Positions 12,197-24,534 of a stretch of 64,000 nucleotides of DNA are shown one piece after another. Position numbers and translations under genes: made by a program. This stretch comes from Coenobita brevimanus (taxonomy: Eukaryota; Arthropoda; Malacostraca; Decapoda; Coenobitidae). The stretch lies in assembly GCA_032717465.1 (NCBI GenBank), contig CM064697.1, positions 2,111,501 through 2,175,500 on the forward strand, given 5' to 3'. Every line of letters starts with the position of its first letter. Position 1 is the stretch's first letter. The notes under the pieces were generated by a model. That model saw only the letters and a program-made list of their open reading frames with translations, ran no database searches and was not told the DNA's origin.

Positions 12197-12362
12197 AATT
12201 AAGGGATTTTTTGCATTGCACGCCGCTCGTTACCCATGGGAAGGGAGGGAAAAAATGTGAGAAAAATAATGTGAAATGCGTAAGGGGACTTAAAGAAGTC
12301 TGGTCCAAGTCCTGGTGGCAATAACTCAGACCTGGTGCCAATTTACCTTGTTATGGGGATGT

Positions 12363-12367
<5 letters not shown>

Positions 12368-12401
<34 letters not shown>
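12368..12401. repeat. (TC)n microsatellite
   Basis: A perfect TC run, a second one 175 bases after the run at 12147-12193. Confidence 0.97.
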
Positions 12402-12402
<1 letters not shown>

Positions 12403-12829
12403 ACTGATGAATAAGTTAATGGACATGTAGTTCAGAAGTTCGCTGTCGTAAATAACCTGCAAGAGAAGATTTAGGCCTGGTCATTTTTATATTGAAAATA
12501 GTTATCAGTATGAGGAGTTTTGTCCGGTAAGGTCATTGCTGCTGCTTTACCTAGCTTCACTGTGTCAGCGGGACTATTAGGGTCGTAGTCCTGGCCTTGC
12601 TTCTGCCGTAGTTAGTGTTTGTTCTGTAGAAGGACCATACCACCCCGTGACCAAATCTGGCACTGGCCGACTACCATCTCCAGACACTTCATCACTCAAC
12701 CCACTGAATAAGTTTACAGGGGCAAACTTTGGGCGACAGAAAGTAAATACTTCTACTCAGCTAACGATATATTAGATCAACGATGCCTCTGTCTTCCCGG
12801 CAAGGGCTTCATATTTTATTTGACACCCA
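12402..12829. other. Unassigned sequence upstream of the LINE fragment
   Basis: I cannot extend the retrotransposon reading frame into this stretch and see no other element. Confidence 0.4.
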
Positions 12830-13483
12830 CCACAACACCGTGCAAACTATACAGAACAAAATCCTACACATCACCACTGGCTGCACCGGTACCACTCCCA
12901 CAGCCCACTTATACCTTTAAACTAAAGTTCTCCCTGTTAGAGAATACCTTAATGTGAGAGGCACACAGTTCTACGTGGCAGCATGTACTAACACAAAACA
13001 CCCACCATTACATGACAGCCTCACAGCAAAAATAGGCACATGAAGAAATCACCACACATATATCACCAGATACTCTTCAACATCCCACCTCCACATATTC
13101 CAGCACTAGCGGTGAAGAAACACGTACACACCCGTGTCACGTGCAAGGCAATTCAACACATCAGTCAGAACAATGCATCCCCCCTTCCCGACATGCACTC
13201 ATTAAAGGTGCCCTAAAATATAGCTGATGGTGTACACCTGTCAGGCCATCACCCAACCCTCCTCAGTTACCAGCCTAGATTTGAGTTTGGTGGAATCACA
13301 AATGACACGTTCCCTGCCCGTAGAACAGGCAGCATAACACAAGTAACAGATCACTGCACATCACATGCCACACTAAGGCGCAGACATAACATCAACGGTG
13401 TAGGGAACCAATGGGACGACGCCTTAGGGGCAGTTGCGTATCTAGGATCCACGTGTCTGCTCGGCCAGACGGACTGGGTTTAA
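12830..13483 (+). mobile_element. Decayed non-LTR retrotransposon (LINE), C-terminal end of ORF2
   Basis: Hand translation gives the region after the reverse transcriptase domain of a jockey-like LINE. From 12837 one frame reads TVQTIQNKILHITTGC, then TAHLY, a TAA at 12918, TKVLPVREYLNVRGTQFYVA, to a TGA at 13041. The frame then shifts by one base and a second frame (13040-13483) includes IPPPHIPALAVKKHVHTRVT, a TAA at 13214, GVHLSGHHPTLLSYQPRFEF, DHCTSHATLRRRHNINGVG and a stop at 13481. QNK-TGC, TKVLPV, GHH-LLSYQ and C-HATLRRRHNI blocks are typical of this family, though the CPxC-type zinc-binding cysteines are largely lost. It is a dead, 5'-truncated copy, surely not translated. Exact clade is uncertain. 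Confidence 0.8.
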
Positions 13484-13629
13484 ACACTATCACCACAGCA
13501 TCCTTAGACACGTCTGCCCCTTCACCCAAGACACGGTGCTACAAGATCTGTTGTTACGTATACTTGTCAGCACTTTTTTCGCTGTTAATCATTATAATTA
13601 TCCCTCATGAAGTATTATAAAGATTATAA
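13484..13629 (+). other. Probable 3' flank or UTR of the LINE fragment
   Basis: Follows the LINE stop codon directly and leads to a GATG-rich run. No AATAAA is obvious, so the element's true end is not fixed. Confidence 0.35.
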
Positions 13630-13772
13630 TCATGAGGATGAGAATTGCACAAGTGGTGGTGGTGAGGATAGTCATAATGGTGTTGATGGTGATGCTAATG
13701 ATAACAGTGATGATCAGGATGGATATATAAATGGTGATGGTGAAGAGAATGACAAAGATGGTGGGGATGATA
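13630..13772. repeat. Degenerate (GATG/GGT)n tract
   Basis: Imperfect GATGGTGATG and GTGGTG units, plus-strand G/A/T only. It lies 150 bases after the LINE stop codon. Some LINEs end in short tandem repeats, so it may mark the element's tail, but that is inference. Confidence 0.6.
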
Positions 13773-14259
<487 letters not shown>

Positions 14260-14279
14260 CCCTGCATCTCATCTATTGT

Positions 14280-16170
14280 CAAAGGGGGGAAACAACCGAA
14301 CATTACTCCCACCCCCTCTGTTTTTTCTTCCCCTCACCCTCTTGTTTTCCCCTTTATTAGCCTCCCGCACGGATCATTACTCCCCTCGTATTCCTTTCTC
14401 TTTTTACCCTCTTTTCCTCTTCTTTCCCGCCGCCATTTCTCATTGCTCCCTCTTCCTCTCTAGCACATCGTTTTCCTTTATTTCTTCCCACCTCCTTAAC
14501 CCCCTCTACTTCCTCTTTCCCACGTCTTTCCCTCGGCTTTTTCTTTCCCACTGTCTTTCCCTCTTTCTCGTCGCTTTCCCCCCCTCTTTTCCACTGCATT
14601 ATTTAGCGTTTTCCCCTTCCCACAGTCATTCCGTGTCTTTCCTTTCCTACCTACTCTTCTCCCATTCATAGTGTCCTTCCTTCTTCCTTCGCCCACTTTT
14701 TCTCTTCTTTCCCAACACTTCTGTCTTTCCGACACTGTTTTCACTTTTTCACCTCGTCTTTTCCACCTCCTTTTAATCATTTCCATTTTTTTTTCTAACA
14801 GCTTTTTCCTCCCTTGCATTATTTTCCCTCCCTCTCCATTTGTTTTCTAATTTATCCCCTTTTGCCTTTCTTTCCTACCGTTTTCTGTCCCTATCCATTT
14901 TCTGTCCTCTTCTTTATCATTGCCTTTTATTCCTGTTCACACTATCTTTCCCCCCTTTTCCCCTCTTTATTTCCACTTCTCACTTTCCTCTTTTCTCCTT
15001 TCCATCCCTCCTTGGCTTCTCATTTCTCCTCTGTTTTCTCAACGCCTGCCTTTATCTTCTTTATCCTTTCCCACCGCCTTTCCCCCCCTTTTCTTCTTTC
15101 CCAGCGTCTTTATCTTCTCCTTCCTTTCCCACCGCTAGTTTTGGTTGGCTTTCCCACAAGACACGAGTAGTGGTTGTGGTGGTGGGCAGCGGTGAGGGGA
15201 AAGGAAGGAAGGGGAAAGGAGGGGAAGGGGAGGGGAGGTGACGGGTGTTAATCTGTCCCCCGTGACCTGTGCTACCCCTTCCATACCCTTCCCCTCACTC
15301 ACCTCTCTTCTTCCCTCACGTCCTCTTACTTCTTTTCCCTCACGTCTTCCCTTCCTGCACCTCATCTTTCATCTCTTCCCTCGCCTCTTCTCCCCTTTTC
15401 TTCCTTTTCCTCTCGTCTCCCTCTGCTCACTTCTTTCCTCCCCTCACTTCCTCTTTCATCATTTCTCTCACTTCTTCTCTTCTTTGCCCAATCTATTCCT
15501 TCTCTCACACTGTTTTTATTTTGCCTTTCCCTCACCTCGTCTGTCTCTTCTGGTCTCTCCTCTCCTCCCCTTCGACTCTTATCTTCCAAATCCTTTTCCA
15601 TTACCTCACCTCTTTTCTCGCGTCCTTTACCCCCTCCTGTATTACCTCACCTCTCTCTTCCCCTTCTCACTCCCTGGCTTCCTTTCCCTATTCTGTCTCT
15701 TTCCTTCTCTTTCTTACCCCTTTCATCCTTCCCACTTCTTTGTCACTCTTTTCCCTGTCAAACTTCTTTGTACCTCTTTCTTCTCTCCCTCTCCATCACC
15801 CATCTCTTCCGTCTCTCATATATTTGTCCTGTACTTTCTCTTTGCTCACCGTAATTCCTTTTTCTTCTTCTACATTTCCTTCTCTTCACGCTCCTTCCAC
15901 TTCCTTATCATCCGTCCCTACTGTCTTCTCTTCCACTCATTCTTATTCCTTTCCCGTCCTATCTCTTCCCCTTCTCACCTCTTCCCTCCTTCATCCCTCT
16001 ACTATTCCTCTCTGTTCTACCCACTCATTTTCCTCTCCCACCCCTTCCTTCTCATAGTCTACTCCTCCTCTTTCCAACCATTCTTTCCCTGCTCCCCATC
16101 TTTTTCCCCCTTCTTGCTCTTTTCCACAGGGTCATCCTCATTTCCAACCCATTTCCCCTCTTCCAACATC
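14280..16170. repeat. 1.9 kb pyrimidine-rich block
   Basis: T/C-rich plus strand with imperfect TTTCCCACCG-, CCTCACCTC- and CTTTCC-type repeats. The only sizeable break is a purine island at 15165-15245 (GGGGAAAGGAAGG units). Contains open frames up to 322 codons (15238-16206), all S/F/L/P composition artefacts. Confidence 0.85.
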
Positions 16171-16720
16171 ATTTATTATCCTTTTGTGAGAGGAATTCTA
16201 GCTTAGATACTGAAGCAAGTCAGCCAAAGATTATTGTTATGTATTTTATATATATCAGTTTTAAAGCGTCAGAAAATCATCCAAGGAAAATTTCGTTGAT
16301 ATTATGATGGAAAAAAGACAATGTTATAACTTGCCACCAGTAGAAAAAATACATAAGAGTTTTGTATGGACTGACCTGAGCCTAATTCAGCCCCGTGTCT
16401 TCCAAGAAAGAGAGCAAATTGGGTACTGTTATTTATTTATTTATTTATTTTTAGTGTGTGCATCCGTGCGATTAGTTACACTTCTGAAACTCCATCATGT
16501 CACCCAAGAATGGAGGCATTTGCATTTTGTCTGTCTTATGTGTCTGAGAGTCCTAAGAGTGAGGTCATTCTTGGCCTTAAAAGCACAAGGGGTCAGCCGT
16601 GGGCCCCTCCTCTCTACACCTGTGTCGGGTTAAGGCCCCTCAGGGAAGCGACGGTCACGAACTTCCTCATGACGGGTGTGGGAAACCTATCACAAAAAGT
16701 TACCATTGGCTCGTGAAGGC
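16171..16720. other. Unassigned sequence with short (TTTA)n
   Basis: AT-rich, with about five TTTA units at 16431-16452. From 16600 to 16720 it becomes GC-richer. Two overlapping open frames (86 and 109 codons) have no recognisable domain. Confidence 0.4.
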
Positions 16721-17045
16721 AAGGAGAGAGGGACGAGGGAGGGAAGACAGGATGTGAGAGATTGTGGAAAAGGGGAAGGGAAAGGGGAGAGGGAGGGTCC
16801 AACGGGAAGTAAGTGACGGAGAGAAAGGTAATTGGAAAAGGAGGGAAAGGAAGGGAGATTAAGATGTGTCACTGGGAGGGAAGGGTCTGAGAGGAAGGCA
16901 AACAGCAGACAGCATGAAGGTTCAGAGGTGAAGAAGGACTGTGAGAATCCTGAGAGTGATAGAAGCTGCGTCGAAGAGTTTGACAGAGGAAAAGTATTGT
17001 GCTCAGTTACTGGTAAGGGGGAAGAGCAGAGTTTCTCGAGAAGAT
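16720..17045. repeat. Purine-rich block
   Basis: G/A-rich plus strand with GGAGGGA and GGAAAGG units, weakening after 16890. It faces the preceding pyrimidine block across 550 bases. Confidence 0.65.
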
Positions 17046-18760
17046 AAAATACCCGTAAAGGAAAAGGTAAACTCATAGTAATTACTCAACGCGTCACGGC
17101 AGAAACTCAAATAATTGGTGTCTGTCGTATAGGAGAAACAATATACATCTGAGCGTTCTGTACTTCCTGACATAAATAATGAAAGTTGTATATATAATAT
17201 CTGGTAGGTGATGGCGACCATCATCCGCTCACTTCTTCCTTCACCTTTATCATTCTTTTTCTGTGTCTGTCCTCCTCTCTTCCTATTTCTCCCATCTTTC
17301 CGGCCACTTTTTATTACTCTTCGTTCCTTTTCAGATGACTTTACGTTCAGTGACAAGCCTAATGATTTCCTGTAAGCCAGGAAACCATTTACAACGCTGG
17401 GTGGTAACCATGTAACCAATCCATACGTGTTCCCTGCGTATCAGCAAGTGGGTTGGCTGAGGGTTATGTCCCTCCCCATAAAACAACTAATTCAAAGACA
17501 AATGGCTACGGGATTTTGGCATCTGGCTATAGATAGACAGATAGACAATCCAAACCAATTCTTAGAGTACAGAATATCTGGTCCGGATTATTTTTTTTTT
17601 TAATAATGCATTATGGGAGTGAACTATTTTCCCTCTTCTCACTCCCTATGGATACAGTGTAGGCGTTGGTACTGAGTGTCGATGCAGTTATACGTCAGTC
17701 AGATGCTATAGTTCTCAACAGTCGTAAGAGACTGTAGGTGATCGCAATTTATAATACTGACGCTGATTATTGGCAGCCATACGAAATATATGTATATTTG
17801 TGTTTAATCCCACAAGCATAATATAGCCTAATACGACGTCGAGGCAAAACGTAAAAATAAATGTGTTTAATTTATAAAGAAAGAAGAAAAGAAAGACAGA
17901 CAGAAAGTAAGAAGCAAATAGGTAAACGGATAAAAAGATCATTTGCTCGTTGTGTTAGAATTTTCTCCGAGAAAAATGTAATACATATGGACATACTATA
18001 AAATTTGCAAGTTATTAGCGATGGAAAAATTATACGCACATAATCGATGATCACACTACCACAGCTGTCCTAAAAATGTACGAGAAAAATACAAAGCCAA
18101 AGATATTGTCAGAAAAGACGGATATAATACATCAGAACCATCTGTAAAATGACGTGGGTACATTGCATATTCTGGCTGTGTTTGGTGAGCCAGCAGCGAG
18201 AGGGGTGTACCGGGCCGCTGCACCTGTCCAGTCGTAAACATCGGATGGCGGGCCCTGGAGGCGATACAGTCTAGCCAGAACTCCCAGTGGCCAGCATCCC
18301 CCCGGTAAAGGCAGAGTGTCAGCCGGGCCGTGGTGTCCGTGGCGTGTTTTGTGAGGGAGTGGAGTGTTTGATAAACCTTGGAGTGGGTAGTGCTGCTGGT
18401 GTATACAGTGTTGCAGACTCGCCAAGTTTGGGTCTGCGATGCCGCGGCCACTTCCAGATTGCTCATGATTTGCAACTCCTTAGTGAACGCGTGCTGGTTT
18501 TGTGCTTACTGGGTTTCCTCCATGCTCAAGTTTGCTCTGAACCTTCATAAAGTAGACGTAATTACTACTGTTTTTCATGCACTGATCATTCAGCTGCTTT
18601 ATATGTATTGAATGAACTAAAGCTACATTTTTGCAACAATGAATAAACAACTGAGTGGCACAGTATTTAACATTTTTAAAGTTACAAACCATTAAGATAT
18701 CAGTCCTTTCCTAGCAGACTCCCTTGTCGTCGTGGTGTATTTGTAAGTAGCGTGTGGCTG
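17046..18760. other. Unassigned sequence
   Basis: A short pyrimidine tract lies at 17225-17335. A GC- and CpG-richer patch at 18180-18480 carries overlapping open frames on both strands (97 codons minus, 87 codons plus). Neither resembles a known protein nor has a clear splice context. Otherwise AT-rich and featureless. Confidence 0.4.
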
Positions 18761-19161
18761 ATGGGTAGAGTGTGGCGGGTGAAGGGACTGGGACTAAGCA
18801 GTGAGGTGGCACAAAGGACACTCCTGTGGCCACTTAGTAGTTACACCCACACCCACACTGACATAAACACCCACACTACCATAGTCTCACTCTTTGGCCT
18901 CTCACTTCAGTTTCCCATTCGTGCTTTCCATTTCCTCCCATTACTTTCTCCTCTTGTTTCCTCTCGTCATTTTTCTGCTTTTTATTTCTCATATTTCTTG
19001 CCCTTACTACACAAGTGTTCTTCTTTGAATGCTTGTCTCATATTCATACGAACAAAATCTGCATACGTTTATCGAAATACACATGACACTTTTCAAAGGA
19101 CGTAATCAAATGGCAACTTATGAGCACTTGGTTAGGAATGGATGGGATGAAAAACAGGAAT
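18761..19161. other. Unassigned sequence
   Basis: Begins with G-rich sequence, then short (CCCACA)n-like units at 18845-18880, then pyrimidine-rich sequence to about 19000. Nothing recognised. Confidence 0.4.
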
Positions 19162-19256
19162 GAGCTTAAGTTCTTTATTTCTCCAACGTTTCGGACAGAG
19201 TCCATCCTCAGACTCAGTCTAATCCGAAACGTTAGAGAAATAATGAATTTAAGCTC
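19162..19256. repeat. Inverted repeat, 34 bp arms, 27 bp loop
   Basis: Arms 19162-19195 and 19223-19256 match in inverted orientation at 31 of 34 positions, both containing AACGTTTCGGA. On the minus strand the loop and left arm read CTGAGGA, then GGAC-TCT-GTCC, then GAAAC. This has the order of conserved boxes seen in hammerhead ribozymes of Penelope-like and related retroelements, although one unpaired base sits before the GGAC helix. RNA from either strand would fold into a stable hairpin. Confidence 0.8.
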
Positions 19257-20349
19257 CCCCCTGTATTTCCCTCCAACCCATTTCTGTCCATTTGTCAGAA
19301 TGAACCAAGCACATTATCAGCACTTCATAATCGATCAATCAGCTTAAACTGAGTAAAACTAAAAATATTCACAAATCGTAGAAATTACACCAACATACTG
19401 AACTGATGAATATTGTAAAGATACAGTAGATTTAGTCTGTTATGGACCTCCCTCAGGATGTAAGTGTAGCAGAAGCTGTTGTACTGTAAATTCACAGTCG
19501 ACAGTTGCTGTACAGCAATTCCTACTCCTGAACTATTCAGGGCATTAACCATTATAAGCAAAAATTTCCTGCCTAATGAGATAGAACATTTTTTTCTTAC
19601 ACAAAATAATCAACATATGTAACAAATTCCCTGTGACGGGGTAGACTGAGATGCAGTACTGACTTTTTAAGTTGCTTGGGCACATACTGTACTAAATCAA
19701 AATCCCAGGTATGAGTAAAATATGTTCCCACCTGAATAATTGAAATGCTTTAACTGAATCTTGTTTTTCTTCCATGCACATGACTGGTGACCCATAATTG
19801 GTATACAATTAATGATTTTCACCATTACAATTTGTTACTCCAAATTACGTTTTTCATCCATCTTTTTCTGAAATATTCCCATGACCGTTTTTCTTAACGC
19901 CTGTCTCAGTTCTTACTGCTGGTTTCAGCTGGAGGCAGTGGTAAGTGGCGACAACATTCTGGTTAATATCTTTTCCTTGAACTCTTAGAACACCTACCAG
20001 AATCGTAACATGCCGTACGCAGAACATGCAGCCTCGTAAGGATCAGTAAATGTTACTGTATACTTTCTTTTTATTGGTACTATGTTTTTCCCTGTTTCTC
20101 CCCTCTCACTTTTCCATCCCCATTATCAGGCCCTCCCTCTCCTCGGCGGAAGAGGTCTCAGATCGGAGTAGATTATTCACTAACTCACCGCGGTTGGAAT
20201 CCAGGAGGCTTTTTCGTACGTAAACGCTGCCAGGAACATACTGTAGGCTGCTCTCCTACGTCATAAATGATCTGGATTACGGTGGACCAGTCTCGGATCC
20301 TCCTACTTCCCTGGTCTTCGTGGGTCTGTAAGGAGTAATATGGGACTTT
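19257..20349. other. Unassigned AT-rich sequence
   Basis: No coding frame or repeat recognised. The last 200 bases (20110-20330) are GC-richer without a recognisable product. Confidence 0.4.
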
Positions 20350-21780
20350 TGGTGTCTATCGTTTTATCCATTTTTGTCTCTTTTTTGCATCCACTGCTTG
20401 TTTTTCCTTCTTTCCTCAGCTAATCATGCTCATCCCTTTACCCATTTTTCTCTTTGTCTTTCTGCTCCTCTCATGTTTTTACTCCTTCTTTCTACCATTT
20501 CCCAATTGCTCTTTCTTAGCCTTTCCTCCTCCCGTCACCTATCTCTCTTCCCCAACTTTCCTTCCTCCACTGTCTCACACCGTCCGTCTTTCCCTTCAAC
20601 ACTTTCCCCTCTCTTGAGTTACCATCTTTCCTTTCGTACCTCCTAGTTTTCTTATCTGTCACTCTCTCATGTCCTCTTATCCCCATCCATTTTCCTTTGC
20701 TTTCTCCCTTGACCCCTTCCTTCCCTTTCTCATTTGTTTTCGACCCTCCTTTCTTCCCCTTTGTCTCCTCTTATCTTCAGCTTCATCATTCTTCCCTCCT
20801 CCCTTTTTCTCATCAGTCTGCCTCCCCCCTATTCTCCAGTTTCCCTTGTTTTCTTACCTTCACTCTTTTCCTCGCACTTTCATCATCGTCCCCTTACCGT
20901 TTCTCACCATCCCCTTTTTCATCTGTTTCTTTGTCTTCACTCATCTTTTTTTTTATTTTTGGTCTTCTTTCCCCTTTCTTCCTTTTCCCCTTTCTCATCC
21001 TTTCCCCACTGTCTTCCTTCTTCTCCATCCAATGCTTTTCCTCTCTCCGTCCGTTCTAAGCTCCTGTCTGTTCCCATTTCCCTCTTAAATCCTCTCCCTT
21101 TTCTCCACCTTTCCCCTCTCAGCCCCCCTCCACCCCTTCCCCTCTCAGCTCTCTTACCTCCTCTCCATCCCTCTCCCTCTCAGCTGCCCTCCATCCCCTC
21201 CAACCCTTTCCCTCTCAGATCCCCTTCATCCCTTCCCCTCTAAACTCCCCTCCATTCCGTCCTGTCTCAGCTTTCCTCTCTCCCCTCTACCCTTTCCCCT
21301 CTCAGATCCTCTCCCTTCCCTCCATCCCTTCCCCTCTCAGCTTTCTTGTCTCCTCTCCACCCTTTCCCTCATAGATCCTCTCCCTCCCCTTTACTCCTTT
21401 TTCTCACGACTCCCCCTCTCTCCTCTCCATTCCCTCACTTCTCAGCCCTCCTCCCTCCTCTGCACTTCATCCCCATCTCAGCTTCTCACTCTCCCCTCCA
21501 CCCCTTCCCCTCTCCCCTGCACCGTTTCCCCTCTCCCATCCGCTTCTTCCTGTCTCCCCTCCACTTTTTCCTCTCTTCCCTTCACCTCTTCTCCGCTCAG
21601 CTCCCCTTCCCTCCCTCTACCCTTTCTCGACTCAGCTCCCCTCCCTCCTATGCGCCCCTTCTCCTCTCACCTCCCTGTCTCTCCCTCCTCCCCCTCTTTC
21701 CACTTCTCCTCTCTCCTCCCCTTATCCTTCTTTCCTCTAGGTCACAACATTCCCCTCGCTGCCCTCATCGTGACCCCCTG
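20350..21780. repeat. Pyrimidine-rich block
   Basis: 1.4 kb of C/T-rich plus strand, increasingly C-rich to the right. The right part is an ordered minisatellite described separately. Open frames are composition artefacts. Confidence 0.85.
21100..21740. repeat. Degenerate minisatellite with a CCCCTCTCAG motif
   Basis: CCCTCTCAG or a close variant recurs at least ten times, about every 25-40 bases, followed by CTCCC or ATCC and CTCCACCC. Each CTCTCAG imitates a 3' splice acceptor after a polypyrimidine tract, which could mislead splice-site predictors. Confidence 0.7.
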
Positions 21781-21834
21781 ACCCCCTGACCTCATCCACA
21801 TGTGCCTCGCTGGCTTGGTGGAGGCTGGAGGTGT

Positions 21835-21963
21835 CGAGGGGAGAGCAGTGGTTATGAAATGAGAGTGATGGTGGTGAGGGGAAGAAAATGAAGAAAAGGA
21901 AAGATAGGAAAAGATGACGATGAGGCGAAAAAGAAAAGGAGAAAAAGAGGATGACGTAAGGAT

Positions 21964-22011
<48 letters not shown>

Positions 22012-23291
22012 CTAGAGCAGTGGTTATTAAATGAGTGATGATGGTGGGGTGAAGAAGAAGGTGAGGAAATAGAGGGAAAGCTGACAGGGAAGAAGATGGA
22101 GAATCGGAGAAAAAATGAACAAAGGAAGGAAGGCAACAGAAAAGAAAATATATTAAAGGATAGAAGATGTTAATCCATGTGGGAAAAGAGAAGAAAGGAG
22201 TGATTATATAATGAGAGCGATGGTGATGAGGGGAAGAAGGGAAGAATAGGTGGGAAAGGATGAAACTGAGGGGAGGGGTTTGGGAGAGAAAGGAAGAGTG
22301 GAGGACGTATAGGAGGAGGGAGAGATGACGTTAGGGAAGGTAGAGGGGAAGAGAGTGGAGAGCGGGGGTTAGGAAATGGAAATGATTGTGATGAGGGCAA
22401 GAAGATGAGGGGGAGGGGTGGGGGATGACGATAAGGAAATAAAACTTGTTGGAAGTTGTAAACAAGGCTGGAAACAAAAAAGAATGAAAGGAGGAAGGGA
22501 AGAAGAGGATGATGAGGAGGAGGAGGTGGAGAGGAATGGGAGAACAGGGATGGAGGATATACGGAGAGAAAGATATATGAGAGAAGTGGTTATGAACTGA
22601 GTGTGAAGATAATGAGAGGAAGAAGAAGGGGAGAAAATGAAGAAACTAACCACCACATCAATGCCTACTACTTCCACCTTCTGTTTCACCGTCTGTGTAC
22701 TGTTCCTATCCAACCCTGCTCTTAACTCATTTTGAATTTACTCTGTAACGCTAGGATTGCGATGAGAGGGGAGAGAAATGGGAGAAGAGGAGGGAGGAGA
22801 ATGCGAAAGAGGAGGAGGAAGATAAGAGGAAAGATTATGTCAATGAGGGGGAGAGAGAAAATAGTGGTTATAAAATGGGAGTGTTGATGGTGAGGGTAGA
22901 AGAAAGGGAGACAAAGTAAGAGGGGATGACGGTGAAGGGGAGGGAAACAGGAGAGAAAGGAGGGGGGGAGGATGTTAACAATGAAAGATGAAGGGGCGAG
23001 GAACTAGCTGTGAATCAAGGAAATGGAGAAGGGAAGAGTAGGTTGAAATGAGGAGGTGGTTAGAGAGTGATGATGGTGATTCTGATATGAGTGGAAGAGG
23101 AGAGGCAGAGAATTGAGAAAAAGGAGGGAGGAGGAAGTATGGGGAGAAAAATTGCAAGAAATGAGGGAGAGTAATAGAAATGAGTTGTAGAGGGACCAAA
23201 AAAAAAAAAAAAAACGAGGAAAAGAGAAAGATAGGGCAGAAAAAATTTGTGTAAAAGACTGAAGGGAAGACGAAGAAGAAGAAGAAGAAGA

Positions 23292-23337
<46 letters not shown>

Positions 23338-23340
23338 TAA
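21835..23340. repeat. Purine-rich block with a 160-280 bp degenerate tandem repeat
   Basis: Directly after the pyrimidine block the plus strand becomes G/A-rich. A segment close to AGTGGTTATGAAATGAGAGT followed by GATGGTGATGAGGGGAAGAAG recurs at about 21844, 22017, 22198, 22361, 22583 and 22862, with a weaker copy near 23045. Several copies are followed by GATGACG about 100 bases on. Copies are heavily diverged. Embedded: a perfect GA run at 21967-22010, an A run at 23198-23214, (GAA)n at 23269-23296 and GA at 23296-23333. Confidence 0.7.
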
Positions 23341-23440
23341 TGAAGGAAGAAAGAATAATAGAACGAATGAAAGAAACCGCTAACTGTATATAAAAGAGGC
23401 CGAATAAAGTATATGTAAGAGATAAAAGAAAGGCTAGTGC

Positions 23441-23515
23441 AATGGAGGTCGAGGTGATGGAAGTGGTGACTGCGGGGGTTGTCTAGATAGTGTTTGATGT
23501 GCTTCTGACAGCCGG

Positions 23516-23518
<3 letters not shown>
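23441..23518 (+). repeat. Dispersed ~60 bp core repeat, copy 1
   Basis: Core reads GGTGATGGAAGTGGTGACTG, GTCTAGATAGTGT, GATGTGCTTCTGACAG. It is preceded by a (GA)n array and an A-rich spacer ending GGCTAGTGCA, and followed by another (GA)n array at 23519-23552. Confidence 0.8.

Positions 23519-23552
<34 letters not shown>
23519..23552. repeat. (GA)n microsatellite
   Basis: A perfect AG run directly abutting core repeat copy 1, followed by GAAGAAGAAG. Confidence 0.97.
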
Positions 23553-23556
<4 letters not shown>

Positions 23557-24259
23557 AGAAGAAGAAGTTTAGACTGATAAAGGAGAGAAGAAGATTGAAT
23601 CAAATGAATGAGGAAGAAAATGAAGACGCAGAATTTATAATCAGTAATCGATGTAGCGGTTATTTTGTCCGGACAACATAGGTAAAAATTACTTACCATA
23701 CACAAGATAAATGAACGCATACACCTACGCTCGCGAAGTCCAGCTTTAACCATTCAGGCTAAAGATCTTTGCTGTTTAAGTGCAAGGCTACTGGCAAAGC
23801 TCCAATAACCTTCGTAGGAGTCGCGAAATCGGATCGCAAAAATATCGTATTGGTTCTTCTTTTCCTTCGTTCTTTCTTCATCAGCCATAACTCCAAAGTG
23901 TAAAGCCGTACACGAAGGAGCTGCGCATCAAAGTGTTTCATTGCAACTGGGGATACTTATTTTCATACTTAGGTCAGCTTTCGACGTACATTGTATTTGG
24001 TAGTTAACTTTCATAAAAGAGATATTAAACTAGAAAAACAAATATTCTAAAATGATTGTTAAGATGTAGGGATGGAAAAAAATACAGAAACAAAAGCTGA
24101 AGAAATGACAGAAGCAGGAAAACATTGGGAAGGGGATGAGATTCAGGGTTCTCTAGCCATTACAACACTCCACACTGTACTCGTAAAACGTTTTTAGCTG
24201 GTGAAATTTGGGAATGGATATAGAACTCCGAATCTTCTCCCATCCCAAATGCTCTCTCG

Positions 24260-24260
<1 letters not shown>
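23553..24260. other. Unassigned sequence
   Basis: Mixed AT-rich sequence with no coding or repeat signal that I recognise. Confidence 0.4.

Positions 24261-24323
<63 letters not shown>
24261..24323. repeat. (TG)n microsatellite
   Basis: A perfect run of about 31 TG units. Confidence 0.97.
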
Positions 24324-24325
<2 letters not shown>

Positions 24326-24534
24326 AATCCCTTGTTTCTGCACTTTTTCCATCCCTACTTCCTAACAATCTTTTTATAATATATTTTTTGTTTCTAGTTC
24401 AAAACAAAATTAAGCCAAATAACTATAGTGGCATAAATATTTCAAAAGAGGAGTGTCTGCTATCTCCCCTTCCTTTCTTATGCTCAAAATATGGAATAAA
24501 TTACAATACAGAATAATGGTTGCTGAGAGAGAGG

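Noticed and set aside
11227..12324. 365-codon plus-strand open frame
   Set aside because: Almost only S, F, L, P and C codons, the forced translation of T/C-rich DNA; ends across a TC microsatellite.
18056..18550. Opposing frames of 139, 97 and 87 codons in a GC-richer patch
   Set aside because: Openness on both strands is expected from the composition; no motif or splice context.
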